Below are positions 32,445-42,710 of a DNA stretch of 64,000 nt, piece by piece; position 1 is the first letter of the stretch; every line of letters starts with the position of its first letter. The translations under genes were made by a program, and so were the position numbers. The notes beneath the pieces were generated by a model. That model saw only the letters and a list, made by a program, of their open reading frames with translations, ran no database searches and was not told the DNA's origin. Origin of the DNA: Planococcus citri (taxonomy: Eukaryota; Arthropoda; Insecta; Hemiptera; Pseudococcidae); assembly GCF_950023065.1 (NCBI RefSeq), contig NC_088680.1:35700559-35764558 (forward strand), in the 5' to 3' direction.

Positions 32445-32896
32445 ACAATTTTTTCTGTTGACCACGGTTCTTTTCTTTTTGTGGCAACTTAGTCGTCTTC
32501 TTCGGTCTATTTCGTTTTGATTTCAGCAAAGGATCATCGATTTCTTCTTCTGCAATACGGGATTCCATTTCAAGTTTTTAAGCTCGTCGTTTCTTTGGTC
32601 GTCCTCTTTTTTTTTTTTGTTCAACATTTGATGTAGTTGCAACAGATATTGGTTCCACAACAGGGCACAATATATCTTTCGTTCCTGGGGTTCAAAAATT
32701 CACGAACTTTTGAGTATAAATAGTCAACCGTTCGATCTTTCTTCTTCCAACTTGATGAATCGTCTTCTTTGATTGTTTCAATTTCAAAATCAGACTTCTC
32801 TTCATCTAAAGTCTTGTTACAAGTCACAAATCCGGGATTTTCTTTCGAAAATTCAAAATGGTAGTATGAAGTTATCATAGGAATTGTACTCGCCAT
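32445..32896 (-). pseudogene. Fragment of a nuclear-type protein with an AT-hook-like motif
   Basis: A 91-codon frame (32896-32621) with a Glu/Asp/Lys-rich middle and a Cys-rich end (CCGTNICCNY) is followed in another frame by KKKKRGRPKKRRA (about 32580-32632), the core of an AT-hook. After a stop comes a Lys/Arg-rich frame of about 40 codons beginning MESRIAEEEIDDP (about 32447-32572). The frame breaks and the T/A homopolymers between them suggest a decayed gene or mobile-element protein; it could also be spliced exons. The family is not recognised. Confidence 0.35.
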
Positions 32897-33084
32897 TTCA
32901 TTTGCTCAAAATATTCGGACCATTGTATTTTTGCTGAGTTTTATCAAATCTATCACAAAAAGAAATGGAAATGGGTTATGGGTTCTTGGTTACGAAACAA
33001 ACCCGAAAATTATGACATTTTTAGAAATTTTATCACAGTTCTCTTTTGTGGAATTTCTGTAAATGTCATGTAGTTTTCGACTTA

Positions 33085-33592
33085 CAGAAAATTCGCTTTC
33101 GCAAGAAAATGGTAATGGCGGACCAGAATACCCCTCGGTTGTGAACAATTTATGGGCAAACAAAATAGTTTCGATTTTGTCCTATCCGCGCTTTGCGGTC
33201 CATGTTTGATTTTTTGGTGGGGGGGGGGGGGGTATGCTGGTCCGACATTTTCTTGCGAAAGCGTATTCGGAAACTATTGACATTTATTAAAAATTTTACA
33301 ACAGTTATTTTTTGTAAAAAATGAAAAAATACCTATGATCAGTTTCATGCCGTGGAACCTGAGGTAGGTATGTAAAAAAAATGTGAAAGCAAAATATATT
33401 TCATTATTTTTTTTATTTTTTCAGTAAGTATCTTAGATTCTGCTACATAAAATTTCAATATTTTTTCAAAATTGGCAGTATGTTTTTTTTTTTTGCAAAA
33501 AAGGACTCTTGTAAAATTTTTGTAGTTAGTGTCGTATAGTTTTAGAATTATAAAAAAATTTCTTTCGCAAGAAAATGGCGGACCAGTATACT
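33085..33592. repeat. Inverted repeat pair plus a third copy (TTCGCAAGAAAATG family)
   Basis: CGCTTTCGCAAGAAAATG followed by GGCGGACCAGAATACCC (about 33090-33135) faces its inverse at about 33229-33270 (GGTATGCTGGTCCGACATTT then TCTTGCGAAAGCG). The stem extends outward through CAGAAAATT/GAATTC-like flanks and TAAATGTCA/TGACATTTA. A third direct copy (TTTCGCAAGAAAATGGCGGA then CCAGTATAC) lies at 33559-33592. A poly(G) run of about 18 sits in the loop side near 33213. Probably MITE fragments. Confidence 0.55.
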
Positions 33593-34158
33593 CGCTTTTT
33601 TCAGCAAGTGTCAGTACGCGTGAGACTCCTGCGACTAGACGTAGTTTATGTATAATAATTTGGTTAAGATGAAACAATCACAAAAATTGAAATAATTATA
33701 ATTTAGTACCGAAATTGAACGAACTTCTATTAAAATTTCCGTTAACTTCTTTAACTCATGGTGTGTTTCAAAGTTTTTTCTGAATGATTCTGTTTGATCG
33801 TAAATGTAAGAAATGAAAGGAAGGATTTGAGAACTACTGGCCGGTCCGTTGTCCAGTTTACAATTGACTATAATGTTACGTCATAAAATGGCTTCAAAAT
33901 GTTCTTGATTTGGCGCAGAATTTCGCCATCTTCAGACTTCATCGCCAAATCCATTTGGTTGGTATAGTTGGTATCATGTAAAACGGATTTATCACAATGA
34001 AATTCAAATTAGCCCGAGCGAAGAGAGGGCATAAATTTTGGAAATTTTTCAATCCATGCAAGGAGTATAAAGAACATCATTTCTGATCGTGAAATTTATT
34101 AGGTATTCTGAATTTAAATCAACACTCCTCAGATTTGAATTAAAACTTTTTGGAAATA
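33593..34158. other. Non-coding spacer
   Basis: Nothing recognisable beyond AT-rich sequence. Confidence 0.4.
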
Positions 34159-34430
34159 TCAATTAAAAGAAAAATCGGCGTACTTATACGCGAATTCACG
34201 TACGTATGTGCGCTTAGGTCCTCTTCTCCCAAACACCACCAAACGTGGAAGGGTTCCATATGCCCTCTTCCTTTTTTGGCGCATTTTTCGTTTCCTCAGG
34301 ATGGCCTCCCGATTCGTCCTGTAGTACAGTCTGTGGTATGGATTACGATTGCGATTGGACAGACTTTTCACCTCTCCTGCTTTCACCGTTCGTGAAGGTG
34401 CCACAGGTGTCACGATTGGGGCCTAGCAAA
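34159..34430 (-). CDS. Possible exon of a very basic unknown protein
   Basis: On the minus strand a good acceptor-like sequence (GTTTTTGCTAG, ending about 34427) opens a frame of about 85 codons to a stop at 34159. It is rich in Arg and Lys (YYRTNREAILRKRKMRQKRK), a pattern that recalls basic Tyr-Arg-Asn-Arg-Glu repeats seen in some mobile-element proteins. No upstream exon is identified. GC content is above that of the surroundings. Function unknown. Confidence 0.3.
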
Positions 34431-34811
34431 AACAGGGCAAGAGCATGGGAAATTTGTAATTCAAGAAGCAAAAAAAAAAAACATTACGTACTCCTGTGAT
34501 TCGATAATTTTAGCTACATTCCTGATTCTCCGGGCATAAAATGGCTTGTTTACACGATAATTATTTTTTATCCAACTTTAAATCAAATAAATTAACATTA
34601 GAGTCTACATTATTTTAAATGTCTCAATCAAAAATTCTCAATACAAAACAAATGATTTTTAAATTATTTGCAAAGAAATCAACATTAGTACCTACACAAA
34701 AAAATCAATATTAAATCAAAAAACATTGGTAATTCAAAACAATTTTTTTTTTTAGATATAATTCAACTATTGAATGCATAAAAGATGTTCAGATGTGTTC
34801 ATTCGTTATGG
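34431..34811. other. Non-coding AT-rich spacer
   Basis: Nothing recognised; AATCAAA-type words dominate. Confidence 0.4.
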
Positions 34812-35030
34812 CTAATGGAAAAAAGTTTCAATCTCTGTAAACTTCACTCGCAGTTCAGGGTCGTTCCACCAACATCTCATCGTCATAATCCTAAGCATTT
34901 TTGGGCAATAATGACAACTTTGTATTGAGGATGAATAATAATTCAGTCCCCCGGTAACTTCACGGAAACGTTTATATTCGAAGGACCTGCCCTTGGTGGA
35001 CTTTTCTGGCCATTGAGAACTCGAAGACAT
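34812..35030 (-). pseudogene. Tyrosine-kinase C-lobe-like fragment
   Basis: The last 32 codons (about 34907-34812) read CHYCPKMLRIMTMRCWWNDP then ELRVKFTEIE, which fits the end of the kinase C-lobe (pattern CP..ly.iM..CW..dPe.Rp.F.ei) of tyrosine and tyrosine-like kinases. The upstream 40 codons do not look like a kinase, and an acceptor-like AG lies directly before the match. The catalytic loop and ATP-binding parts are not visible nearby, so this is a lone terminal exon or a gene fragment. Confidence 0.45.
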
Positions 35031-35194
35031 AACTAATGAAAAAGCCCCTGCCTACACTTTTAAATGTAGGCAGGAACTCAGTCCCGGGTTCGCGCTAGTT
35101 TTTTAGATACTTTGTACTTTTACATACATTTTTATCAAAGTTTTAAATTCGAAGCATAATTCGAGGATTACATCGTTGAGTTTTTTCTATTCTG

Positions 35195-35362
35195 CAGGCG
35201 GTAGCTCTGGGTTTTCGGCGTTATCTTCGACGTTCTATACTTGCGCGACCACAGCGATTTGAAGTACTGGGTTCGGGGGTTGTTGCGGCGGCGTCGGTAA
35301 GCTATTGATGTAGTCCTCAGATGCCCTCATAACTCGCAGCATGGCGAGAATAAGACCACACC
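35195..35362 (-). pseudogene. Possible exon with an in-frame stop
   Basis: On the minus strand ATTACAACAG is followed by an open frame with CGLILAMLRVMRASEDYINS, then a Pro/Gln-rich stretch (LPTPPQQPPNPV), a TAG, and a further NVEDNAENPELPPAE ending in TAG. GC content is higher than the flanks. The internal stop suggests a decayed exon. No family recognised. Confidence 0.3.
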
Positions 35363-37760
35363 TGTTGTAATTATGCGCTTTCCCAATAGTGAATATAAAT
35401 CACAGTAAAAATTGCTTGAAATTTGATATATCTACTTTTACATTACAAACTGAACATTATTTACCTAATGTAATCGTTAACGAAGTCCAATTCGTCGTAA
35501 CAAACATTGAATTTTTGCCTGAAAAAAATTATACAAAAACAAAAAAATTAAACTCAGTGCTGACGGAATTCTTTAATAATTAATACTTAAAATGGGAAAT
35601 AATTAAAGGTTAATAAAATTAAGGTGAAGTACTCGCATACATACGGGTAATTAATATATGATCAGCAAGACAAGTATAAATACAGCTTTTAATAGCTTTT
35701 TTTTATTTATGAAATTCAATTTTTTTTTGGTTCTGTACATTTATCCGAAGATATCCTTCGATATGTAGGGAATTTCCTTGGTATGTATGGCGTACGCAGC
35801 GTCATGCTTGTAACAAATCACCAAATTCATTAACAAATGATGAATTTTTAATACAATCCGTTTCAATTAAATGCAACAAAAATAATTTACAAGCAAAATT
35901 TATACCTAAATAAAAAGCATCAAATTTCCCCAAAAAAATTTGTACTGTGAACTCTGAGAATAATGAATAATAAGCAGTGTGTAAAAAATACAAAGCACAT
36001 ATAAAAAAATTAACAAATAAATGAATCAATTAAAAAATATACTTGAATTAGAAATGCAACGAACAAAATAATTAAAAAAGAACAACGTTAATTGAACAAT
36101 TTTCCGGAGGGTTTTGTAGATGCCAAAGTGGCCTCCAAACGATAGGCAGTCATTAATTCATCTCTGACAGTTTCTGGAATTACGCAGTTAGGCTACATAG
36201 GACCTTGTTTAGGACTTGTCAAAAGCTTGACGATGATTGGGATTCTCAATCTCCAACTGCACTAGGCATAAATTATATCCATTATTATTTTATTCTTTTC
36301 AGAAAAAAAAACGAATATTATCTGCAAGTTGCTTTTATCGTTCTGATTGGCGACCATCGAATCTGACCATTCCCTAGTAAGTACCTATGTACGTACCTAT
36401 GGATTTCGCAAAAGAAAAAACAGCACATTTCAACGTGAAATACTTAACACATTTTATTTATTTTTTTTTGGTATTTAAAAAAAATCAAAACAAGAAGAAA
36501 AAAAAAGTTTGTACAAAATTCACAAATCACCACTGACGAGCACAACAACCACACGGAAGTGTACAAAAGATAGGTATCGATAAATGATACATTTGCACAC
36601 TCGACAAAAATTCCAGGACATTTCAATGGAAAGATCGATAAGTTGTGCACAACCCTTCCTGTTGCTTGTAATAATCTTCATAGGTGAAAATTTGACCTAC
36701 TCCTTCACTATACCTCTACCTCCCACATGTTTCCTTCCATAACCTTGCATTTTTAAATAAAAATTTTACTTATTACCTACCCTTGCTGTTGTTGCTGATT
36801 GGAAGAGCGTATACTAGAATGTAAAGACGCGTGACACGAATGAAAAAAATCAGGTACGAAATGGTTTGGAAGAAATTCAACAAATGAAAAAAATATTAAG
36901 TACACTCAAAATTTGAATTACGAAATAAAATATAAAAAATTACATTCAAATAAGTAGGTACATAGTTTGGGATATATGATAAAATAGGTATTAAAATATA
37001 CGTTGAATTACACGTAGGTAAAAGATCGATAAAAAAAGGCTAAATAACGTTGATGATCCTTTTTAGGGAATGAAATGTATACATCCAACGAATCTCAAAG
37101 GCTGCAACTCAAAAGATCTTGACGAACTCAATTCGATAATTGAAGCTAGCCTGAAAAATTACACGAGGGTCAAACCAAAATCGGTTGAGTAAGTTACGCT
37201 ATACCTATCTAAATTATCCTACCTACCAAATATAGTCACCTAAAGACACTTACCTAGCAGAAATAAGCTCCTAAGAAAGTTTCCTATACTACAAAGTGAC
37301 GAAACGAGAAGAAATTGTCGAATTTGCGAGTTCAGGACTTTGAGCTTATTTAGGTAGGTTCTAACCTATCTAAAGTTTTCAATGTCGACTGAAAGCTCGT
37401 AGCAATATGCTTAAAGCTTGATACAAGTACCTAGGAAGATACTTATACCTACTTTAAGTACTTATAATCGCCGTAACAAAGAAATAAAGCACCAAGACAG
37501 AAAAATATAAAGACAAAGACAAAGACTAAGACTAGACCTACCTACCTACCTACCTAATACTGTTTTCACGTAGAATTAACCGAAAGAAAGGACAGCGAAT
37601 ATATCAAATTGCCACTGCGTATGTATGAATAAAAATAAAGCAAAGCAAAGCATCGAATAATTATATAAAAGAACAATATAGAAGGGTAGTTTAATTGTAA
37701 CTTACAGGAGTTAAGTTCTCGTCGTTTCCTAATGTTACCTGAACGCATATTTTTCCTAGC
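35363..37760. other. Long AT-rich spacer
   Basis: Open frames here are short and low-complexity. A short (CTAC)n tract lies at about 37536-37556. No gene, RNA or clear transposon recognised. Confidence 0.5.
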
Positions 37761-38153
37761 TCATTTTGCCTGGTTCGAATTCGGGCAAAAAATTGTCACA
37801 TGATCGGGGTTTGTGCAATTATCGCACCTCAGGACCTTCACTTGGCACGAATCCCTGTTATGGTTGGCACCAGTGCACCTAAAGCAGCGGTGCAATTCGG
37901 CGATTCGCTTCCCGCGGCTCGCAAAGTCAGGATACTGTTGGCAAAGAGAAGCGTGATGTTCTTTGCTAGTACATAGGATACATTTAATCGATGGTGTCTC
38001 GTTGCTGTGCGGCCGTGTTTGCGGATTACTTACGACGTCTGTAAATTTTTGTTGACAGCGTCCCCAATACGCAAGAAGCAGGGGTGCAAATATCTTTGTT
38101 GATATCTTCCCTGTCACCCGACTCGGGTGGGTACTTGGGGATAGTCGGTGCAA
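37761..38153 (-). pseudogene. BEL/Pao retrotransposon gag zinc-knuckle fragment
   Basis: A 130-codon frame whose second half carries the three Cys/His clusters typical of BEL/Pao Gag: CILCTSKEHHASLC, then RIAELHRCFRCTGANHNRDS-C, then CDNCTNPDHVTIFC, close to the stop. The order and spacing match that family as known. The capsid part and any protease or RT are missing, so this is a truncated copy. Confidence 0.75.
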
Positions 38154-38154
38154 A

Positions 38155-38370
38155 TCAAATTTCCACCACCCCCAATTCCCAATTTTTATTTATACAGTTG
38201 TAATGGTAGATGTGCCCACATTCAATTAGGATTGTTGGACGTTTATTTGGGTCCAGAGGCGCGTCGATTTGCGGTATCAAAGATTCGTTACATTTCTCAC
38301 ACGCTACAGTAGCGTATTTATACGAAATCTCTGGATCTGCTGTTTTTGGCGGTATGGGACTCAGTAACAT
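38155..38370 (-). CDS. Partial RING-type zinc-finger ORF
   Basis: 71 codons from ATG to stop. CEKCNES, then after about 22 residues CGHIYHYNCINKNW gives Cys-x2-Cys...Cys-x-His-x2-His-x2-Cys, six of the eight ligands of a RING-H2/C3HC4-like finger. The last Cys-x2-Cys pair is absent because the frame stops shortly after, where the BEL/Pao gag relic begins in another frame. It could be a host RING exon truncated by the insertion, or an exon whose partner lies elsewhere. Confidence 0.45.
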   Translation of the reverse strand: MLLSPIPPKTADPEISYKYATVACEKCNESLIPQIDAPLDPNKRPTILIECGHIYHYNCINKNWELGVVEI

Positions 38371-38821
38371 GTATTATTGTGAATTATTTTATTACTTTAT
38401 AGGATTTCCAACACACTTAACCCAACATATTATAACTGATTGGCAGATAAGCTATACATATAGTAATTATCATTTGGTTTTACGTTCATCCTGTACCTAT
38501 CGATCGGTGCAAAATAATTCGGGTATGGCTGGAATTTTAAATGCTCTGGAACTGTTAGAGGGCGTAGGTGATAGTATTTGTCATCAAGATAATCTGGAGA
38601 CTCCAATTTGGCGATTTGACGTTTTCCTCATCCTCCCTAAGCCGTGTTCTTAAGCAACGCACATTTTCCCCATTTTTAAAGACTTTCTTTGTGATATCGA
38701 ATTCTTCGAGAAAAAAAGATATAGGTAATTAAAAAAAATTAACACCAGCTGGTATCGATAAATACCGTCGTCATCACGTTTTGGTTTCTTCTTATACTCG
38801 GAACCATCCCATTTTAACACG
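38371..38821. other. Spacer without supported gene
   Basis: A + strand open frame covers 38210-38653 but is antisense to the RING frame and has no recognisable features. Nothing else is supported. Confidence 0.4.
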
Positions 38822-38927
38822 TAATCGTTGACATGGCGGCTGACAGCCGCCAGCCTGAATTTTTTTGAAAAAATTCCCCCGCAGTTGTAGACATGGCGGC
38901 TCTCAGCCGCCATGTCAACGATTACGG
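38822..38927. repeat. Perfect-arm palindrome with nested hairpins
   Basis: GTAATCGTTGACATGGCGGC at 38822 is matched by its inverse GCCGCCATGTCAACGATTAC ending at 38927. Each arm also contains a smaller palindrome (GGCGGCTGACAGCCGCC and GGCGGCTCTCAGCCGCC). The short AT-rich middle is TGAATTTTTTTGAAAAAATT. The GC content is far above the flanks. It may be a tiny MITE or a structured regulatory element. Confidence 0.75.
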
Positions 38928-39441
38928 GACTTAAGTTTAAGTCAACTTTCAAGTGTTAAGGTGTCTTGATGGAAGTTCTTCTTGTATTGATGAGGTACAG
39001 ACGACACAGTTTGAAACTTCGCTAATTCCACAAATTGTGCTACGAAACGATCCGCGTATGTGTATATCGTCTGGGCTTATCAGCTGTTCCTCGTAAAGGA
39101 AATTCATACCAGATTATTGAATAGGATTTGCAACACACTGTCGTATCGTATAAGTAGGAAGATAAGGTAGGTACTAGGTTTCTGGATCGCGTAAATGGCC
39201 CAGAACACTTCGTCGAATAATTATCGCGATTAATAATTACGAAAATCAATTAATTAAATTCATTCTTCACGTTTTCATACTTTATTGAACTTTGTTGGCT
39301 TTGATACATCGATAACTACATCGATAACTCGAACGTGACGTCACATGACCTCCTCGTTCACGACACTCCCGAGGGAGAAAAAAAAGAGAAAAAATTTACA
39401 TCTTAAAAAATGAATTTTTTCATCGAAACAAATGCGCTGGA
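38928..39441. other. Spacer without supported gene
   Basis: AT-rich. A run of CATCGATAACTACATCGATAAC near 39307-39330 is a short direct repeat. No exon recognised. Confidence 0.4.
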
Positions 39442-39820
39442 TTACGGATCACCGAATCCTCTGAATCTGTCTTCAGCGTCGTCGTCATCGTGCGTAGTAT
39501 GTACGGCGTCATCGGCGTCGTTGTCTTCGATCTCTTCAACTTCTATCTCTATCTCAGACCAATCGTCCGCATCGGCGATTGGAATCTCCGGTGTATAATC
39601 GACTGCGTCAGGCGGGTCATCCGCATTTGATGTGATGCGGATATTCGTTTCGAGCGGACAGAGTTCGCAAAGAGGGCGGTGGGCGGTTGATAACTCCATT
39701 TTTGGTTCGTACACGCTTTGAATGGTACGTTTAGATATTAAGTAAGGACGGTATAGATTTTCACACAATTCTTTTTTTAAAATGTTTATTCCTAAATCAT
39801 CATTGTACCTATTGAGGTTT
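39442..39820 (-). CDS. Unknown acidic C-terminal exon, weak piggyBac-like pattern
   Basis: The frame is open from about 39823 to a stop at 39442. It starts LNRYNDDLGINILKKELCEN then LYRPYLISKR, loosely like the end of the catalytic domain of piggyBac transposases, then CELCPLETNIRITSN and a strongly acidic tail (EIEIEVEEIEDNDADDAVHT). The + strand base use is much more GC-rich than its flanks. It may be the last exon of a domesticated or relic transposase, or an unrelated acidic protein; the piggyBac resemblance is weak. Confidence 0.35.
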
Positions 39821-39823
39821 TGT

Positions 39824-40422
39824 TTGTTTCATTTGTACTAATGTTTCGGTTTAGGTAGTACATACAGGTCCATTTGGTTCCAACTACCCAATTTTCTTCG
39901 ACCGTCAATATATTTTTAGGTCTCATTAGTTTATTCTACCGAACAAAAGTTGGCTTCTATTTGACACAAATCAGTGTCACAACTAGATATTTTCCTCTGC
40001 TGCCTCTCTTATCAAGAAAAGGGATAAATTCGCACGTCACCTCACTTACACTATCAATATATCAAACTAATTCTTGCTAATCCACAAAATTACCACATTT
40101 GAGCATCACATTCGTTTTAAATTTGCTCAAACAACAACAATTTGACATTCTATTATTGCAAATGTGACCGCGTTAATGTGCTCTTCAAACTTTATTCTTT
40201 TCATTTTCCTGTTATCCATCCTTAACTCCGCACAGTATTTCACAATCATCCGCAAATTGCTACAGCTTCCCATCGATGTATGAAAAATTTACAGTCAATT
40301 TGAAAAATAGCATAAATAATATTAAAGAGACTGAAACGCGATTGTGGTTTTCCATAATTGTATCGTTTCAACTTTTGACACAATATTGTAAATTTTACAG
40401 CTTCCATCGAACGGTAACTTTT
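39824..40422. other. Non-coding spacer
   Basis: No gene or repeat recognised. Confidence 0.4.
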
Positions 40423-40795
40423 TCAACTCGTGATTGGAAAAAAATGTATGGTCAAACTTGACCAGAGAGTCAGGTTACTTGGGCCCATATCGGAAGTTGG
40501 ACCAATTACACGAAGCCCACATGTATTTTCCGCATGCTCAATGCATTCGTACAGAAACAGTTTCGAATGTCCCGCTTTTAAGCTGTTGTCAGTTATGTGA
40601 CATGCAACAGTTTGTTTCCAGTTTGTTTTCACACCTCTGATTAAAACAACAAGAACGTGTGTTCCAAATTCTGCTTTCTGTTTCTCAGTTCCAAGTGTAG
40701 CGAAGCTACTCGTACATATAAAATTCATTCCGTTGCTTAGAGAAATTTTCGGAAGATTTTATGGCCATCTCATCAGTGTTCATAACACAGCAGCT
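40423..40795 (-). pseudogene. P-element/THAP9-like transposase relic
   Basis: Two minus-strand frames. 40795-40725 reads VMNTDEMAIKSSENFSKQRN, with the DEM motif at the start of the P-transposase catalytic core. 40728-40423 reads HVLVVLIRGVKTNWKQTVAC, then LRVIGPTSDMGPSN, matching the family pattern (RG.k..WkqpvaY ... v.DqG.sN). The two are in different frames, and the THAP DNA-binding domain and remaining catalytic part are missing. It is a decayed fragment. Confidence 0.65.
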
Positions 40796-42550
40796 GAGGG
40801 ATTTTAGAAATAATTAGTGCTGTTGACGTGGCATTTCGGTGAGTTTAAAATGAGTAACTGTTATCTAAAAAGAAAAACGATTACTTACCCTCCATTTTAT
40901 CCACGGATTCCTCTCTATAACCTACGTATTTCGATGGTTGTAATGAATCATGAAAGATGGCATGGGGTAGTTTGAGTGATGCAAATATTTGTACCCATTG
41001 ATTCCTAAATAAAAACGATTTATAAGATTATTTAAAAAACTAAAGACCTGAAAATCAAAAAACTAAACATAAATAAAAATTAGAAATGAAAATTACAGTA
41101 TAAGAGATTAAACATTGAATCAAATGAAATGAGTGAAGAAATTCAAATTCAAATTAAAAGCTGAAAATAAAAGTAAAAACAAAACTGCATTAAGATTAAA
41201 GAATCTGATGCAGTATCGAAACTTATTAATAATGGCAGAAATTAATGGTAAATAATAAAAATTAAATTTAAAATTTAAAGGAGAATGAAACATATTTATC
41301 AATAATGAAGAATCATCTTCAATCCAATTCATCCATTCTGAATTGAATTTTAATTACTGAACAATTCAGTCAAGCATGTTCGTATTTATTCGTTTGTGAA
41401 AAAAATCGGCATAGGTCATCTCGGCAAGCATATACGACCAGTAAAAAAAATTGCAATTACTTTTTTACGTGTAAGTAGTTAAGTACATATGTAAAGTACA
41501 TGTCGTGTCGATATTTATACAAATTATACAAACTTTAGTCAACGGCAACGCAAACGCATTGTCTAGCTGTTTCTAATTCTGTGCATACGTTTTTTGGGTC
41601 ATGTTTGACTAATCCTTCTTCATTTTCCATACAATGTGTAATACATTAAGTAAATCTGCTGATTAATTCTCACACACAACAACCCAAAATTACAATTTTA
41701 CGATCATGAGATGATCGTGAGAGTTAGGAGTGATTGCGAGAATTGAAAGTTGAACCTGCAGCTATAAAGTTCTTACTTGTCAACTTTTTTCGAAAATTTC
41801 CCTTTCTTAACCTGGCTGATACATCCCCTCCAGACTCAAATAAAAACAAAAAATATTCCTTACCCTGGTTACTTAATAGGTACAGTGTCTAAAATCGGCT
41901 AAATGTGGATGGAATATCACAGCAACCCTGTTCTTTCGGATGCCACAAGTGTTGCGTTTGTGTTCTATGGCAGGAAACGCGAATTTACCCACCTACTAGA
42001 TCTTTCAGTAACCGTGTCCACAGAACTGGTATTTCACAGGTGTGTGCCTCTGAACTCGGCTTCCTTCTACTCATTTGTACTCTACCAGTTTATCACTTCG
42101 TTGTTTTCATAATTTTGATTTTCGAAACACTCACCAACGATCTCCAGTAATAAGTACTTGTTAAAATACCAACAGCTCATGCTACTGTATTACAGGGTGC
42201 CCTCTGCCCTTGGTCCATCAAATCGTTTAAACATCGCTCCTGGGGCTTCGTGTGTTTTTAATTGAGTCTCGTTTTCGGCATGAATGCTGAATGTCCAGTT
42301 GTTTTTCGTATGACATCTTTTCGCGAGACATCTTTTCGCGACTCACGTCAAAAATTTGGTCTTTTCTTGGGGAAAAAAACAGAACAAAACAGCATCAAAT
42401 ACAATCAGTGATAACTACTCTTGATGATAATGAACAATAAAAGCATGTAATATATCTCGTATTAATTGTTCTAACTTGAGATTTCTACATAATTATTTTT
42501 CTGCTGATACCTCCTTCTCAGCAAATTTTCATCTTCACCATCGGCTGCCC
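40796..42550. other. Non-coding spacer
   Basis: No supported exon. A 15-bp tandem pair (GACATCTTTTCGCGA twice) lies at about 42311-42340. Open frames near 41903-42150 lack features. Confidence 0.4.
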
Positions 42551-42559
42551 ACGCGAAAA

Positions 42560-42710
42560 AATACCAGTGGTAATTACCCCTGGTTACCAGTGGTGACTGG
42601 TAACATTTTTTTGTTATGGTGGTGTAATATATCAATACAACTACCAGTGGTAATTACCAAATAAACTACGAAACCACTGGTTACCTATGGTGACCACCAT
42701 TGGTAAACAA
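42560..42710. repeat. Cluster of short CCAGTGGTAA/TTACCACTGG-type repeats
   Basis: Within 150 bp the words ACCAGTGGTAATTACC, TTACCAGTGGTGACTGGTAA, ACCAGTGGTAATTACC, CCACTGGTTACC and GGTGACCACCATTGGTAA occur in both orientations, making multiple overlapping hairpins. There is no coding sense. It may be a small satellite seed or a MITE end cluster. Confidence 0.55.

Noticed and set aside
35040..35100. Hairpin CCTGCCTACA...TGTAGGCAGG followed by CCGGGTTCGCG, resembling part of a tRNA
   Set aside because: Only a T-arm-like piece is present; no acceptor, D or anticodon arms could be fitted.
38210..38653. 147-codon plus-strand frame
   Set aside because: Antisense to the RING frame and without recognisable features or splice signals.
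41903..42150. Cys-containing plus-strand frame considered as a THAP zinc finger partner of the P-like relic
   Set aside because: The C2CH spacing and the usual Pro/Trp/HF landmarks are absent.
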